DNA of 64,000 nt from Rhodobacterales bacterium (GCA_008107755.1 VIRH01000097.1:62001-126000), one strand, 5' to 3'; counted from the first letter of the stretch, positions 35,853 through 46,615 are shown. A program made the numbers and translations. Notes: generated from the letters alone by a model not told the origin.

Positions 35853-36458
35853 TCAGACCCAGGGGCGATCGTTGCCCATCTTGCCTTCGAACGTATCGAT
35901 CTGCTCCGCCTTGTTCAGTGTCAGGCCGATGTCGTCGAGACCGTTGAGCAGGCAATGCTTGCGGAAGCTGTCGATGTCGAACGAGATGCTGCCGCTTTCA
36001 AGGCCCTGGATCTCCTGGTTTTCCAGATCGATCGTCAGGGTGAAGTTGGAGCCGCGCTCGGACGCCTGCAGGAGCGATTCCAGTTCGTCTTCCGAAACCT
36101 GAATCGGCAGAATGCCGTTCTTGAAGCAGTTGTTGTAGAAGATGTCGGCGAAGGACGTGGAGATCACGCAGCGGATCCCGAAGTCGAGCAGCGCCCAGGG
36201 AGCATGCTCGCGGGAGGAACCGCAGCCGAAGTTGTCGCCGGCGATGAGAATCTTCGCATCGCGGTAGGCCGGCTTGTTCAGGACGAAATCCTCGTTTTCA
36301 GAGCCGTCGTCATTGGTGCGCATCTCGTGGAACAGCGCGGTGCCGAGACCGGTGCGCTTGATCGTTTTCAGAAACTGCTTCGGAATGATCATGTCCGTGT
36401 CGATGTTCACGATCGGCATCGGCGCGGCAACGCCCGTAAGGGTTTCGAACTTTTCCAT
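35853..36458 (-). CDS. leuD: 3-isopropylmalate dehydratase small subunit
   Basis: A 201-residue subunit of the isopropylmalate isomerase of leucine synthesis. Hallmarks are [19 protein letters not shown] at the start, [17 protein letters not shown] in the middle and [12 protein letters not shown]. The start at 36458 has GGGAGA at good spacing. It lies 37 bases after argC on the same strand, so the two may form an operon; leuC is not in the window. Confidence 0.95.
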   Translation of the reverse strand: MEKFETLTGVAAPMPIVNIDTDMIIPKQFLKTIKRTGLGTALFHEMRTNDDGSENEDFVLNKPAYRDAKILIAGDNFGCGSSREHAPWALLDFGIRCVISTSFADIFYNNCFKNGILPIQVSEDELESLLQASERGSNFTLTIDLENQEIQGLESGSISFDIDSFRKHCLLNGLDDIGLTLNKAEQIDTFEGKMGNDRPWV

Positions 36459-36495
36459 TTGGTATCTCCCGGATTGTTCCTGGGGGCCGATCACC

Positions 36496-37446
36496 TCAAG
36501 CCGCGAGGCTTGTGGTCTGGTCGACTCCGAGCATCAGATTGAGGTTCTGGACGGCGGCGCCGGAGGCCCCTTTGCCCAGATTGTCGTAGACGGCCACGAT
36601 GGCGGCCTGGGCGCGCGCATCATTGGCAAAGACGTGTAGGCTCATGCGATTGGTGTCGTTGAGCGCCTGCGGATCGAGGTCTTCGGAGCGATTGATCGCC
36701 TCGAACGGCGCGACCTCCACGAAGCTGCCGGGCACCGCGGCGAAATGATCTGCAAGCGCTTCGTGGATCTGAGCGCCCGTCGGCACCTTGTCCAGCACTG
36801 CGAGATTCAGCGGCACGACCGTCAACATGCCCTTGTAGTAGTTGCCCACGGACGGCGTGAACAGCGGCGCATCGTCGATCAGCGCATATTCCGTCATTTC
36901 AGGCAGGTGCTTGTGATTGAAGGTCAGCGCATAGGGTGCGAACGTGTTGGCGCTGTTGCCGCGTCCCTCATAGTCCGCGATCATGCCCTTGCCGCCGCCG
37001 GAATACCCGGAAATGCCGTGGTAGTTCACTTTGAACCCTGCCGGCAGGATCTCTGCGGCAACCAGCGGGCGCACGGCCGCGATCAGCCCCTGCGGCCAGC
37101 AGCCGGGATTGGCAACGCGCGCGGCGGCGGCGATGATGTCTCCCTGGTCAGGATCCATTTCGGCAAAGCCGTAGGCCCAGCCCTCGGCAACCCGGTGGGC
37201 GGAGGAGGCGTCGATGACGCGCGTGGTGTCGTTGGTGATGAACTCGACGCTTTCCTTCGCCGCTTCGTCGGGCAGGCAAAGGATCGCGACGTCGGCCATG
37301 TTCAGATAGTCGGCCCGGGCGGCCGGATCCTTCCGGCTTTCCTCGGGAATGGAGATCAGCTCAAGATCCGTACGCAGCGCGAGACGCTCACGGATCTGCA
37401 GACCCGTTGTTCCGGCTTCACCATCGATGAACACGCGCGCGGTCAT
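36496..37446 (-). CDS. argC: N-acetyl-gamma-glutamyl-phosphate reductase
   Basis: A 316-residue NADPH-dependent enzyme of arginine synthesis, of the shorter (type 2) subgroup. The nucleotide-binding start is [13 protein letters not shown] and the catalytic cysteine is C116 in [19 protein letters not shown] is typical of this subgroup. The start at 37446 follows GGAGAGGAGC. The adjacent leuD gene links it loosely to amino-acid synthesis. Confidence 0.94.
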   Translation of the reverse strand: MTARVFIDGEAGTTGLQIRERLALRTDLELISIPEESRKDPAARADYLNMADVAILCLPDEAAKESVEFITNDTTRVIDASSAHRVAEGWAYGFAEMDPDQGDIIAAAARVANPGCWPQGLIAAVRPLVAAEILPAGFKVNYHGISGYSGGGKGMIADYEGRGNSANTFAPYALTFNHKHLPEMTEYALIDDAPLFTPSVGNYYKGMLTVVPLNLAVLDKVPTGAQIHEALADHFAAVPGSFVEVAPFEAINRSEDLDPQALNDTNRMSLHVFANDARAQAAIVAVYDNLGKGASGAAVQNLNLMLGVDQTTSLAA

Positions 37447-37529
37447 GACCCGCTCCTCTCCTCTATGAAATCGCCGCCGTCATACACCCAATCGACGGCC
37501 TTGTCACCGCCGCCGAGCGCATCAAGATT

Positions 37530-38096
37530 TCAACGTGCGCTTGAGTGATACTCATCATTGGGACGCATGTCGGAGGCCGCGGCCACGCGGTTCGTCATGT
37601 TGAAAAACGCCGCCACGGAGGCAATGTCCCAGATATCGCGATCCGAAAACCCCGCTGAACGCAGCGTCTCCCGGTCGTCTTCCAGGATTTCCGCGGGGCG
37701 CTCCGTCAGCTTGACGGCAAAGTCCAGCATGGCGCGCTGGCGGTCGCTGAGGTCGGCAACGCGGTAGTTCATCACCATCAGCTCGCCCAGCACCGGATCG
37801 CCGGATATCTCCCGCACCGCAGCACCATGAGCTGTGAGGCAATAAAAACAGCGATTGACGGCAGATACCGCAACGGCAATCATTTCCCTTTCAAGTTTGG
37901 TGATGCCGCTCTCGCCAAGCATGAGATCGTTGTACATGTCTGTGAAGGCACGCAATTTCGCCTCATCAAAGGAATAGGCCTTGAGCACATTGGGTACGAG
38001 CCCCAGCTTTTCCTCACACAAGTCAAAATATGCCTGCGTCTTGTCACTTAACCGTTCAGACGACTTGATATCCAAAGCCGTGACTTTACTTGACAA
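37530..38096 (-). CDS. Peroxidase-related enzyme, AhpD-like (carboxymuconolactone decarboxylase fold)
   Basis: A 188-residue all-helical protein. The redox motif is CFYCLTAH (C83, C86, H90), as in alkylhydroperoxidase AhpD relatives. The preceding LEREMIAVAVSAVN is the usual family context. I chose a TTG at 38096 because GGGAGG lies 6 bases upstream; an ATG at 38120 is in frame but has no ribosome binding site. The reductant and substrate are unknown. It is divergent from the glutamate dehydrogenase gene. Confidence 0.85.
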   Translation of the reverse strand: MSSKVTALDIKSSERLSDKTQAYFDLCEEKLGLVPNVLKAYSFDEAKLRAFTDMYNDLMLGESGITKLEREMIAVAVSAVNRCFYCLTAHGAAVREISGDPVLGELMVMNYRVADLSDRQRAMLDFAVKLTERPAEILEDDRETLRSAGFSDRDIWDIASVAAFFNMTNRVAAASDMRPNDEYHSSAR

Positions 38097-38189
38097 TTTG
38101 CACCTCCCGTCATGAAACATTAAGTCGCTTGAACAATAATCCTACCACGCGACAGAGCCACATCATAAGATCGCCTAAGGGGATGGAAA

Positions 38190-41100
38190 ATGCCGGACAA
38201 ACACGACGTCGAGAAACTCAAGCTGATCGACGCTGTCCACGCTGATTTTGCTCGAACAGATCCCGCCCTCGCGGAATTTGCCAAGGCCTTTTACGAAAGA
38301 GCTGCTGCGGAAGACCTTGTCACCTATTCCGTCGAGGAGCTGAAAGGCTTTGCAAGCGATGCCTGGCAGGACTTCCAGAATCATGAGCTGGGCACGCACC
38401 GAGTGTCGATCACCGATCCCTCGTTCAAGGCGAAGGGCGGCAAGGCGGGAAGCCTGACAGTCATCGAGATCGTCAACGACAACATGCCTTTCCTGGTCGA
38501 TTCCGTCATGGACGAACTGCAGGAAAGCAAGCTCGAGGTACATCTCGTCCTCCATCCGATCTTTGTCGTCGAACGCGATGAGGACGGCAAACTCGCCAGT
38601 GCGGCCGCACGCAAGAAAGCGCTGAAACGCACGGACCGCCAGGAAAGCCTGATCCACATTCACGTCACCCGGCTCGATGACCATGCGGAACGCGCCGATC
38701 TCGAGGCGCGCATGAACAGGGTTCTGAGTTCGGTCCGGTCCGTGGTCACGGACTTCAAGCCGATGCAGGAGCGGCTCGCCGAGGCCATCGACACCTACAA
38801 GACCACGCAAATCTCCGGCAGCAGCGACGAACTTTGGGAGGCGATCCATTTTCTGGAATGGATGGGCAACGACAACTTCATTTTCCTCGGCATGCGCGAA
38901 TACAAGTTCGAGGGCGGCGTCGAGGAAGGCGAGCTGTCTCCCCACGAGGGCACCGGCCTCGGACTACTGACGGACCCGGACGTGCGCGTTCTGCGCCGCG
39001 GCTCTGAATTCGTGCTGATAACCCCGGAAATCCGCGAGTTCCTGAAAAAGCCGGAACCGCTGATCATCGCCAAGGCCAACGTGAAGAGCAACGTCCACCG
39101 GCGCGTCCACATGGACTATGTCGGTGCGAAACTCTACGACGACGACGGCAACATGATCGGCGAACTCCGTATCGTCGGCCTGTTCGCCTCCACCGCCTAT
39201 ACCGAGCCGACCAGCACCATTCCCTTTCTGCGGCGCAAGGTCGCCGGCGTTCTGGCCAAGGCCGGCTATGGCTCTGAAAGCCATTCCGGCCGTGCGCTGA
39301 AGAATGTTCTGGAAGCCTTCCCGCGTGACGAGCTGTTCCAGATCGACCGCGAGCGCCTTTACGATTTCGCCATCGCGATCCTGCAGCTGGACGAGCGCCC
39401 GCGCGTGCGCGTTCTGGCTCGTCCGGACAAGTTCGACCGATACGTCTCCATTCTGGTGTTCGTGCCGCGGGACCGCTACACGACCGAGGTTCGCCTGAAC
39501 GTCGGCACCTATCTGGCCTCCGTCTACGAAGGCCGGGTCTCCGCGTGGTACGTCACTTATCTGGAAGGCCCGCTTGCGCGGGTGCATTACATCGTCGGCC
39601 GCGACAAGGGCGAAACCCCGACGCCGGACCAGGAGGAACTGGAAGCTGCCGTCTCCGACATGATTCGCACCTGGTCGGACAGTGTTCGCGACGCGTTGCA
39701 GAAGGAGTTTCCGGCCGGAGAGGCCCGCCGCCTTGCGGACCGCTATGCCCTGTCCTTCCACGGCGGCTACAAGGAAGTCTACAACGCCCAGTCGGCCCTG
39801 TTCGACATCGTCAAGCTGGAGACGCTGAACAATCTTCAGGACACGACGATCACCTTCCACCGCATGCAGGAGTCCAAGGCCAGCCGGCTGGCGCTGAAGG
39901 TCTACCACAGCGGCGCACCCATCCCCCTGTCCGCACGCGTGCCCCTTCTGGAAAACATGGGCTTCCGCGTCATCAACGAACGGACCTACCGGATTACACC
40001 AGCCGACCGGCCGCTCGCCTATCTTCACGAGATGACGCTGGAAACACGTGGTGAAGACGACATTACCTTCTCGGACGAACTGCAGACCCGGCTGGAAAGC
40101 CTGTTCATGGCCGTCTGGACCGGCCAGGCCGAGGACGACGGCTACAATCGGCTGGCGCTGACCGCCGATCTGGCCTGGCGCGATGTCGCCGTGGTCCGCG
40201 CCCTGTCCAAATATCTGCGGCAGGCGGGCATCCGGTTTTCCGAAGACTACATGTGGTCGACGCTGAACAACTATCCGAAGATCGCTGCCAAGCTGGTGGA
40301 AATGTTCCATCTGCGCTTCAACCCTGACGTGACCGATCAGGACCGCACGCTGGGGATGGAGCGCCTTCAGGGCGAGCTGACCGCTGATCTGGAAGACGTG
40401 TCCAGCCTTGATGACGACCGCATTCTGCGCCGGTTCCAGAACGTCATCGAATCCATCCTGCGCACCAACTTCTATCAGCTCGACAAGGACGGCCAGCCGA
40501 AGTCGACCTTCGCTTTCAAGATCAACAGCCGGCGCATCGACGATCTGCCCCAGCCCCGACCCTTCCGCGAGATCTCGGTCTACAGCCCAAGGGTCGAGGG
40601 TGTTCACCTGCGCTTCGGAATGGTCGCACGCGGCGGCCTGCGCTGGTCGGACCGGCCGCAGGATTTCCGCACCGAAGTGCTGGGTCTGGTCAAGGCGCAG
40701 CAGGTCAAGAACGCGGTGATCGTTCCGGTCGGCGCCAAGGGCGGCTTCGTGCCGAAGAACCTGCCGCCGATATCGGACAGGGAAGCCTGGTTCCGCGAAG
40801 GCACCGAGAGCTACAAGATCTTCATCAACGCCCTTCTGGACGTGACTGACAACCTTCTGGATGACGAGGTCGTTCCGCCCGCCCGGGTGCAGCGCTTCGA
40901 CAAGGACGATCCCTATCTGGTGGTTGCGGCGGACAAGGGCACGGCGACCTTCTCAGACACGGCCAATGCCATTTCCGAAAGCCGCAATTTCTGGCTCGGC
41001 GACGCCTTCGCCTCCGGTGGATCGGCAGGCTATGACCACAAGAAGATGGGCATCACCGCCCGCGGGGCATGGGAAGCGGTCAAGCGCCACTTCCGCGAGA

Positions 41101-43001
41101 TGAACCGCGACATCCAGACCGAGCCGTTCACGGCAGCCGGGGTTGGCGACATGTCCGGCGACGTCTTCGGCAACGGCATGCTTCTGTCGAAGGCGACACG
41201 GCTGGTCGCCGCGTTCGATCATCGGGACATCTTCATCGACCCCGATCCGGACCCCGACCGGACCTGGGAAGAACGCAAGCGCATGTTCGATCTCGGCCGC
41301 TCGTCCTGGAAGGACTACAACACCGACCTGATCTCGAAGGGTGGCGGCATCTTCTCGCGTCAGCTCAAGTCGATCCCGCTGTCCAACGAGATCCAGAGCC
41401 TGCTCGATCTGCAAAAACCGAGCGCGACGCCTCAGGAAGTGATGACGGCGATCCTCAAGATGCAGGTCGACCTGCTCTGGTTCGGCGGCATCGGCACCTA
41501 TATCCGCGCCAGCGCGGAGAGCGACGCGGAGGCGGGCGACCGGGCCAACGACCCGATCCGTATCACCGCATCGCAGGTCGGAGCCAAGGTCATCGGCGAA
41601 GGCGCCAATCTCGGCCTGACCCAGCGCGCCCGTATCGAGTTCAACAAGAAGGGTGGCCGCTGCAACTCCGATGCGATCGACAATTCCGCCGGCGTGAACT
41701 CCTCGGACATGGAGGTCAACATCAAGATCGCCCTCGGTGCCGCGGTCAAGTCCGGCAAGCTGACGATCGAGCAGCGCAACACGCTTCTGGCGGAAATGAC
41801 CGACGAGGTCGCCGAACTGGTGCTGCGCAACAACTACCTGCAGACGCTGGCCATTTCCGTTACCCAGCTTCGCGGCATGGAGGATTTCGGTTACCAGGTG
41901 CGCATGATGCGCCAGCTCGAGCAGGCCGGGCTTCTGGACCGCACGGTCGAACAGCTGCCTGACGAAGCCCAGCTCGACGAGATGCGCAAGGCCGGCCAGC
42001 TTCTGACACGTGCCGAACTCGGCGTGCTGCTCGCCTATGCCAAGATCACCCTGTTCGACGAACTCCTGAGCAGCTCCGTTCCAGACGACGATTATCTGCT
42101 GCGCGAGCTGTTCCGCTACTTCCCGGACCAGATGGCGGACACCTATCAGGACGAGATCAACGGCCACCGGCTGCACCGCGAGATCATTGCGACCATGCTC
42201 GCAAACTCCATGATCAATCGCGGCGGACCGACCTTCCTGACCCGTCTGATGGACCAGACCGGCGCGAAGCCGAGCGAGATCGCGCGCGGTTTCGTCGCCG
42301 TTCGCAACAGCTTCGACCTGACGGATCTCAACAGCGAGATCGACGCTCTGGACACGAAGATCGACGGCGGGCTGCAGCTGGAACTTTACCAGGAGGTCCA
42401 GACGCTGCTGCTTGAACGGGTCCTGTGGTTCAAGCGAAACGTCTCCTTCGACAAAGGCCTGTCCGCGGTCGTCGAGCGCTTCTCCTCCGGCATCACCGCA
42501 CTCCGCGGCCGTCTGGAGAGCGTGCTCCCGGAAGAGCCCGCGGCATTCCTGCGGGACCGGATGGACGAATACATGTCGCGCGGCATTCCGGAAGATCTGG
42601 CAAGGCGCATCGCCTGGCTGCCGGCGGAAAGCGCCATACCGGATATCGTCATCGTTTCGGAAGTTACCGGCGCAGATCTGACCTCTGCCGCCACCGCCTT
42701 CTTCGAGGTGGCGCATCATTTCCGTATCGGTGCGATGCAGGAACTTGCCGGGGATTTCAACGTTCAGGACTATTACGATGGCCTTGCGCTCGACAGGGCC
42801 CGTGCCACCCTCGTGTCCGCGCACCGCGCATTGGCCATCGAAGCCATCAAGGACGGCGGCTTCTCGGCCTGGCTGGAAAAGCACGGCAACGAGGTCAGCC
42901 GTCGCCAGCGTGCGATCGCCGAAATCCTGGACGGCGCCATCAGCGTCTCCAAGTTCTCTGTCGCCGCCAGCCTGCTGTCGGAAATCTGCGGAACCGCCTG
43001 A
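38190..43001 (+). CDS. NAD-specific glutamate dehydrogenase, large (180-kDa) type
   Basis: A 1603-residue enzyme deaminating glutamate to 2-oxoglutarate with NAD+, mainly catabolic; relatives are called gdhB or gdhZ. The first 700 residues carry ACT-like regulatory domains (NDNMPFLVDSVMDELQ near 95). The catalytic core begins near 810 with GGLRWSDRPQDFRTEVLG, then the Lys in PVGAKGGFVPKNL (near 848), AAGVGDMSGDVFGNGML and GEGANLGLTQRARIEF in the nucleotide domain. The C-terminal 350 residues are helical. GGGGATGG precedes the ATG. A strong terminator follows. Confidence 0.97.
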   Translation: MPDKHDVEKLKLIDAVHADFARTDPALAEFAKAFYERAAAEDLVTYSVEELKGFASDAWQDFQNHELGTHRVSITDPSFKAKGGKAGSLTVIEIVNDNMPFLVDSVMDELQESKLEVHLVLHPIFVVERDEDGKLASAAARKKALKRTDRQESLIHIHVTRLDDHAERADLEARMNRVLSSVRSVVTDFKPMQERLAEAIDTYKTTQISGSSDELWEAIHFLEWMGNDNFIFLGMREYKFEGGVEEGELSPHEGTGLGLLTDPDVRVLRRGSEFVLITPEIREFLKKPEPLIIAKANVKSNVHRRVHMDYVGAKLYDDDGNMIGELRIVGLFASTAYTEPTSTIPFLRRKVAGVLAKAGYGSESHSGRALKNVLEAFPRDELFQIDRERLYDFAIAILQLDERPRVRVLARPDKFDRYVSILVFVPRDRYTTEVRLNVGTYLASVYEGRVSAWYVTYLEGPLARVHYIVGRDKGETPTPDQEELEAAVSDMIRTWSDSVRDALQKEFPAGEARRLADRYALSFHGGYKEVYNAQSALFDIVKLETLNNLQDTTITFHRMQESKASRLALKVYHSGAPIPLSARVPLLENMGFRVINERTYRITPADRPLAYLHEMTLETRGEDDITFSDELQTRLESLFMAVWTGQAEDDGYNRLALTADLAWRDVAVVRALSKYLRQAGIRFSEDYMWSTLNNYPKIAAKLVEMFHLRFNPDVTDQDRTLGMERLQGELTADLEDVSSLDDDRILRRFQNVIESILRTNFYQLDKDGQPKSTFAFKINSRRIDDLPQPRPFREISVYSPRVEGVHLRFGMVARGGLRWSDRPQDFRTEVLGLVKAQQVKNAVIVPVGAKGGFVPKNLPPISDREAWFREGTESYKIFINALLDVTDNLLDDEVVPPARVQRFDKDDPYLVVAADKGTATFSDTANAISESRNFWLGDAFASGGSAGYDHKKMGITARGAWEAVKRHFREMNRDIQTEPFTAAGVGDMSGDVFGNGMLLSKATRLVAAFDHRDIFIDPDPDPDRTWEERKRMFDLGRSSWKDYNTDLISKGGGIFSRQLKSIPLSNEIQSLLDLQKPSATPQEVMTAILKMQVDLLWFGGIGTYIRASAESDAEAGDRANDPIRITASQVGAKVIGEGANLGLTQRARIEFNKKGGRCNSDAIDNSAGVNSSDMEVNIKIALGAAVKSGKLTIEQRNTLLAEMTDEVAELVLRNNYLQTLAISVTQLRGMEDFGYQVRMMRQLEQAGLLDRTVEQLPDEAQLDEMRKAGQLLTRAELGVLLAYAKITLFDELLSSSVPDDDYLLRELFRYFPDQMADTYQDEINGHRLHREIIATMLANSMINRGGPTFLTRLMDQTGAKPSEIARGFVAVRNSFDLTDLNSEIDALDTKIDGGLQLELYQEVQTLLLERVLWFKRNVSFDKGLSAVVERFSSGITALRGRLESVLPEEPAAFLRDRMDEYMSRGIPEDLARRIAWLPAESAIPDIVIVSEVTGADLTSAATAFFEVAHHFRIGAMQELAGDFNVQDYYDGLALDRARATLVSAHRALAIEAIKDGGFSAWLEKHGNEVSRRQRAIAEILDGAISVSKFSVAASLLSEICGTA

Positions 43002-43024
43002 CAGGATGACTGATCCGAAGCACG

Positions 43025-43058
43025 GAAGACCGGCAGGTTGCTGCCGGTCTTCTCTTTA
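43025..43058 (+). terminator. Intrinsic terminator of the glutamate dehydrogenase gene
   Basis: A perfect 12-bp stem (GAAGACCGGCAG / CTGCCGGTCTTC, 43025-43036 and 43041-43052) with a GTTG loop is followed by TCTTT. It begins 24 bases after the stop, directly before the MFS gene. Confidence 0.9.
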
Positions 43059-43077
43059 GGGTGTGGACAAGAAAGCA

Positions 43078-44460
43078 ATGTCAGCCGTCTCAGACGTTTC
43101 CCCTCACCGGACAGACATGCGCGCCGTTCTGTCGTGGGCCCTGTTCGACTGGGCGGCGCAGCCGTTCTTCACGCTGGTCACCACCTTCGTCTTCGCACCC
43201 TACTTCGCCTCCACCCTTGCGGCAACGCCTGAAGAGGGGCAGTCGCTTTGGGGCTATGCGACGGCTGCGGCGGGGCTTGGCATTGCCGTGCTTGCGCCCG
43301 TGCTCGGGTCGGTCACCGATGCCACCGGCCGCCGGAAACTCTGGATAGCCGCCCTCTCCATTCCCTTCGTCATCTGCTGCTGGGCCCTCTGGTACGCAGC
43401 GCCCGGCAGCACCCATGGCATATGGATCGCCCTCGTTGCCTTTGCGCTCGGCACATTCACCATCGAAATCGCGACCGTCTTCAACAATGCGATGATGCCT
43501 GGTCTCGTCCCGCCTTCGCGGGTCGGCAGGCTGTCCAGCTTCGGCTGGGCGCTTGGCTACGCCAGCGGCCTGGTCACGCTGATCATCGCGCTCGGTTTCC
43601 TTTCCGCCGATCCGGAGACGGGCAGGACGCTGCTGGGATATGTGCCGCTCTTCGGACTGGACGCCTCCGCCAGCGAAGGCGACCGGGCCATTGGTCCCTT
43701 CTCGGCCCTCTGGTACATGGTTTTCGTCCTGCCGATGTTCCTGTTCGTTCCGGATGCCGAGCCCCGGGCGAAGGTCGGCGCCGCGGTCCGCCAGGGACTG
43801 AGCCAACTGGCGGCAAGCCTTGCCGAGGCCAGGGAAAACCGGAACATCTTCCTGTTCCTGCTCTCCAACATGATCTTCAAGGACGGTCTCGTCGCCCTGT
43901 TCGCCTTTGGCGGCATCTATTCGGCGGGACAGCTTGGCTGGAGTTCGATCGAAATCGGCACCTTCGGCATCATCATCACGATCACCGGCACGCTTGGGCT
44001 GATACTCGGCGGCCCGATGGACGACCGTTTGGGCGCGAAGCCGGTGATCGTCTTCACACTCGTCGTTCTGATGATCTGCGGCCTTGGCATAATCTCTGTC
44101 GACCGCACGACGATCCTGTTCTTCATCGAAACGGAAGCCGCGCCCCCCGGTGCGCTGTTCGCCTCTCTTCCCGAAAAGGTCTTCATCGGCCTCGGTGCGA
44201 TCATCGGCGCGGTCGCCGGCCCGCTTCAGGCATCCTGCCGCTCCCTTCTCATCCGTCTCGCACCGGCGGACCGCATGACCCAGTATTTCGGCCTGCTGGC
44301 CCTGTCGGGAAAGCTGACCAGCTTTCTGGCCCCGCTCACCGTCGGCATCCTGACAGCGATCACCGGCAGTCAGGCAGCAGGAATGTCCGCCATACTGGTC
44401 TTCTTCGCCGTCGGCCTGTTGCTGCTGACGCGTGTCCGCGAGGAATGGCGAAGCGCGTAG
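43078..44460 (+). CDS. MFS transporter, Atg22-like (UMF) family
   Basis: A 460-residue transporter with 12 predicted membrane helices. The start LSWALFDWAAQPFFTLVTTFVFAPYF and the DATGRRK loop after helix 3 are typical of the Atg22/UMF branch of the major facilitator superfamily, related to yeast vacuolar amino-acid effluxers. Substrate unknown. I chose the ATG at 43078 over the in-frame GTG at 43063, because the GTG would lie too close to the terminator. It is convergent with the histidine kinase gene, with a 10-base gap. Confidence 0.87.
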   Translation: MSAVSDVSPHRTDMRAVLSWALFDWAAQPFFTLVTTFVFAPYFASTLAATPEEGQSLWGYATAAAGLGIAVLAPVLGSVTDATGRRKLWIAALSIPFVICCWALWYAAPGSTHGIWIALVAFALGTFTIEIATVFNNAMMPGLVPPSRVGRLSSFGWALGYASGLVTLIIALGFLSADPETGRTLLGYVPLFGLDASASEGDRAIGPFSALWYMVFVLPMFLFVPDAEPRAKVGAAVRQGLSQLAASLAEARENRNIFLFLLSNMIFKDGLVALFAFGGIYSAGQLGWSSIEIGTFGIIITITGTLGLILGGPMDDRLGAKPVIVFTLVVLMICGLGIISVDRTTILFFIETEAAPPGALFASLPEKVFIGLGAIIGAVAGPLQASCRSLLIRLAPADRMTQYFGLLALSGKLTSFLAPLTVGILTAITGSQAAGMSAILVFFAVGLLLLTRVREEWRSA

Positions 44461-44470
44461 GGTGTTGCCC

Positions 44471-46615
44471 CTATGAGGCGATCTCTAGAGAAGCGGATTG
44501 GTCCTGCCGAACCGGACCTTCAAGCGGAAACCGCAATTCGACCGTCGTTCCGGCCCCCGGCTCCGACAGGATGGTTGCCGTGCCGCCGCTCTGGCGGACA
44601 AAGCCGTAGACGACCGCCAGTCCGAGCCCGGCGCCCCCTTCGCCCGTTCGCGTCGTGAAATAGGGCTCGAACGCCTTGTCCACCTCTTCCCGCGACATGC
44701 CGACGCCGTCATCCTGGACGGCGACGACGATCCCGTCCTCCCCTCGCCGCGCGATCAGCCTGACGTCGCCGCCATCGGGCAGCGCGGCAGCCGAATTGAG
44801 ACACAGATTGAGGACGGACTGCTCGAAAAGCTCCGGATCAAGCGCAAGCCGGGGCAGCCCTTCCTCCAGATCGAGCGTCAGCCTGCATTTCTCGCCGATG
44901 GCGATTTCCAGAATGTCGGCCATGGCCGTGAGGACCGAGGACGGTTCGATCCGCGTCGGATTGACCGGCTGCTGGCGTCCGATGGTCAGCATGCTGCTGG
45001 CAAGCGACCGCCCCCTGTCCGCCGCCTTGCGGATGCGGGCGATGTTGCGCCGCTGCTTGTCGCTGAACCCGCCTTCGCCCTCCAGCAGCCCGAGACTGCC
45101 GGTGATGATGCCGATGGTATTGCCGACCTCGTGACTGAGCTGGTGGGTGAGGCGCATGATGCCGTCGAGGCGCAGCGCCTTGGCAGCTTCCGCTTCCTGC
45201 CGGTCCAGCAGCGTGACGTCGCGGGCAAGCAGCACCACGCCATCATCGCTCTGGGTCGACAGCGAAATCTCCGTCACAGTGCCGTCTCGCGCCCTGTGGC
45301 GCACGGAGACCGGTTCGCTGAGCGGCTGCGCCGCCTGGCCACCCGGCAAGGTTTCCGTCCGGATTTCGGGGATGGGCGCCAGAAACCGGACCAGAGGCAG
45401 CTTGCGCGCCGCGCCCTTGTGACCGAGCAGCTCGATCACCCGCCGGTTCATCGTCACCGGTTGGCCCGCCGCGTCGAAAATGGCAATGCCCTCGTTCATG
45501 CTGCGGAAGGTTGAGCGGATCGTCCGCGCGGCAGCTTCCGCCGTACGCCGAAGCCGCGTCACCCGGTCGGAACTTTCCTTGAAGGCCAGGAATGCCTGCT
45601 GGAGGTTCAAAAGCTCCGTCTCGTCGCCCTGATATTCCGGCAAGGCAACATCCTTCTGACCTTTCGCCAGGGCGTTCATGCCGCTGGACAGCGAAACGAT
45701 GCCGCGCGAAACCCGGAAAGCGGAGCGGATGGAAAAAGCGGCGATCCCCAGCACCAGAACCGAGGCGACAGCGACGATCACAAGCAGCTGCTGGAGCGTT
45801 TCCGACGTCTGCCGAAAGTCCCTGTTGAGCGATTGCGTGACGATGGCAGACTGGGTTTCCGTCGCATCTGATAGTTCCCGCGCCACATTGTGGAGCCGGG
45901 CAATCGCGGCGCGCACGTCGAACATCTCCAGAAGATAGGCGGTCTGCGCGTCGAAGACCTTCTCATACGGCTCAAGTTCCACGGCAAGAGCTGCGGCATC
46001 ACTTGGCTGCGCGGACGGCTCCGGCACCGTCTCGGCCACGAACCGCCGGCGCAACTCGCCAAGCTGGAACAGACTCCCCGCGCTCGACACCGAATGCACG
46101 AGCGCATTCAGCCGCTGGCGCATGTCCTTGTTCGCGGAATTGTCGCCGACGGCAATCACGCCCAGGGCAGAGGAAACCGCTTCCTTGTGCTTCTGGGCTG
46201 TCTCGGCCTTGAGCGACAGCGCCAGCGTCTGCTGCCGGATCTGCCTGAGCAGCGCGAAGATATGCGCATTGGCCGCGCGGTAGGCTTCCTTGCCCGGCGG
46301 ATATTCCGGAATGCTGCGCAACAGGACATCCACCTGTTCGACCAGCGCGTGGCTCTTTCCCGCCACCGTATAAGGCGAGGTCGCATTCATCAGAAAGGGC
46401 GCGCTGGAGACGAGGTCCGACACCTGCCGCGACACCAGCGACGCATCCGCGAGGCTGGAATAGGCCTGAAGCCCGTAGGCCGACGTCTCCGCCCGCGCCT
46501 TCAGAAGACCATAGATGGCAATCGCCGACAGGGCGAAGGCGACAGCACAGATCAACGCGATGGCGAGCGGAAGCCGAAACGCGATTGAGGACAGGAGCGG
46601 CCGGTTGATGATCAC
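44471..46615 (-). CDS. Membrane sensor histidine kinase
   Basis: A 714-residue kinase. TM1 is near 14-36, a long helical periplasmic sensor follows, TM2 is near 272-294, then HAMP, a PAS-like domain (STFRSMNEGIAIFDAAGQPV) and the kinase core. The phosphoacceptor H lies in QLSHEVGN (near 492), and the ATPase lid has NLCLNSAAAL (near 605) and GAGLGLAVVYGFVRQSGG (near 665). The GTG start overlaps the regulator stop (GTGA). Next to a binding-protein operon it resembles PgtB, which senses phosphoglycerates; this is inference. The periplasmic domain has no named family that I recognise. Confidence 0.88.
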   Translation of the reverse strand: MIINRPLLSSIAFRLPLAIALICAVAFALSAIAIYGLLKARAETSAYGLQAYSSLADASLVSRQVSDLVSSAPFLMNATSPYTVAGKSHALVEQVDVLLRSIPEYPPGKEAYRAANAHIFALLRQIRQQTLALSLKAETAQKHKEAVSSALGVIAVGDNSANKDMRQRLNALVHSVSSAGSLFQLGELRRRFVAETVPEPSAQPSDAAALAVELEPYEKVFDAQTAYLLEMFDVRAAIARLHNVARELSDATETQSAIVTQSLNRDFRQTSETLQQLLVIVAVASVLVLGIAAFSIRSAFRVSRGIVSLSSGMNALAKGQKDVALPEYQGDETELLNLQQAFLAFKESSDRVTRLRRTAEAAARTIRSTFRSMNEGIAIFDAAGQPVTMNRRVIELLGHKGAARKLPLVRFLAPIPEIRTETLPGGQAAQPLSEPVSVRHRARDGTVTEISLSTQSDDGVVLLARDVTLLDRQEAEAAKALRLDGIMRLTHQLSHEVGNTIGIITGSLGLLEGEGGFSDKQRRNIARIRKAADRGRSLASSMLTIGRQQPVNPTRIEPSSVLTAMADILEIAIGEKCRLTLDLEEGLPRLALDPELFEQSVLNLCLNSAAALPDGGDVRLIARRGEDGIVVAVQDDGVGMSREEVDKAFEPYFTTRTGEGGAGLGLAVVYGFVRQSGGTATILSEPGAGTTVELRFPLEGPVRQDQSASLEIAS

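Noticed and set aside
40953-42884. 643-codon open frame antisense to the glutamate dehydrogenase gene
   Set aside because: Shadow of third-position GC bias; no recognisable motif.
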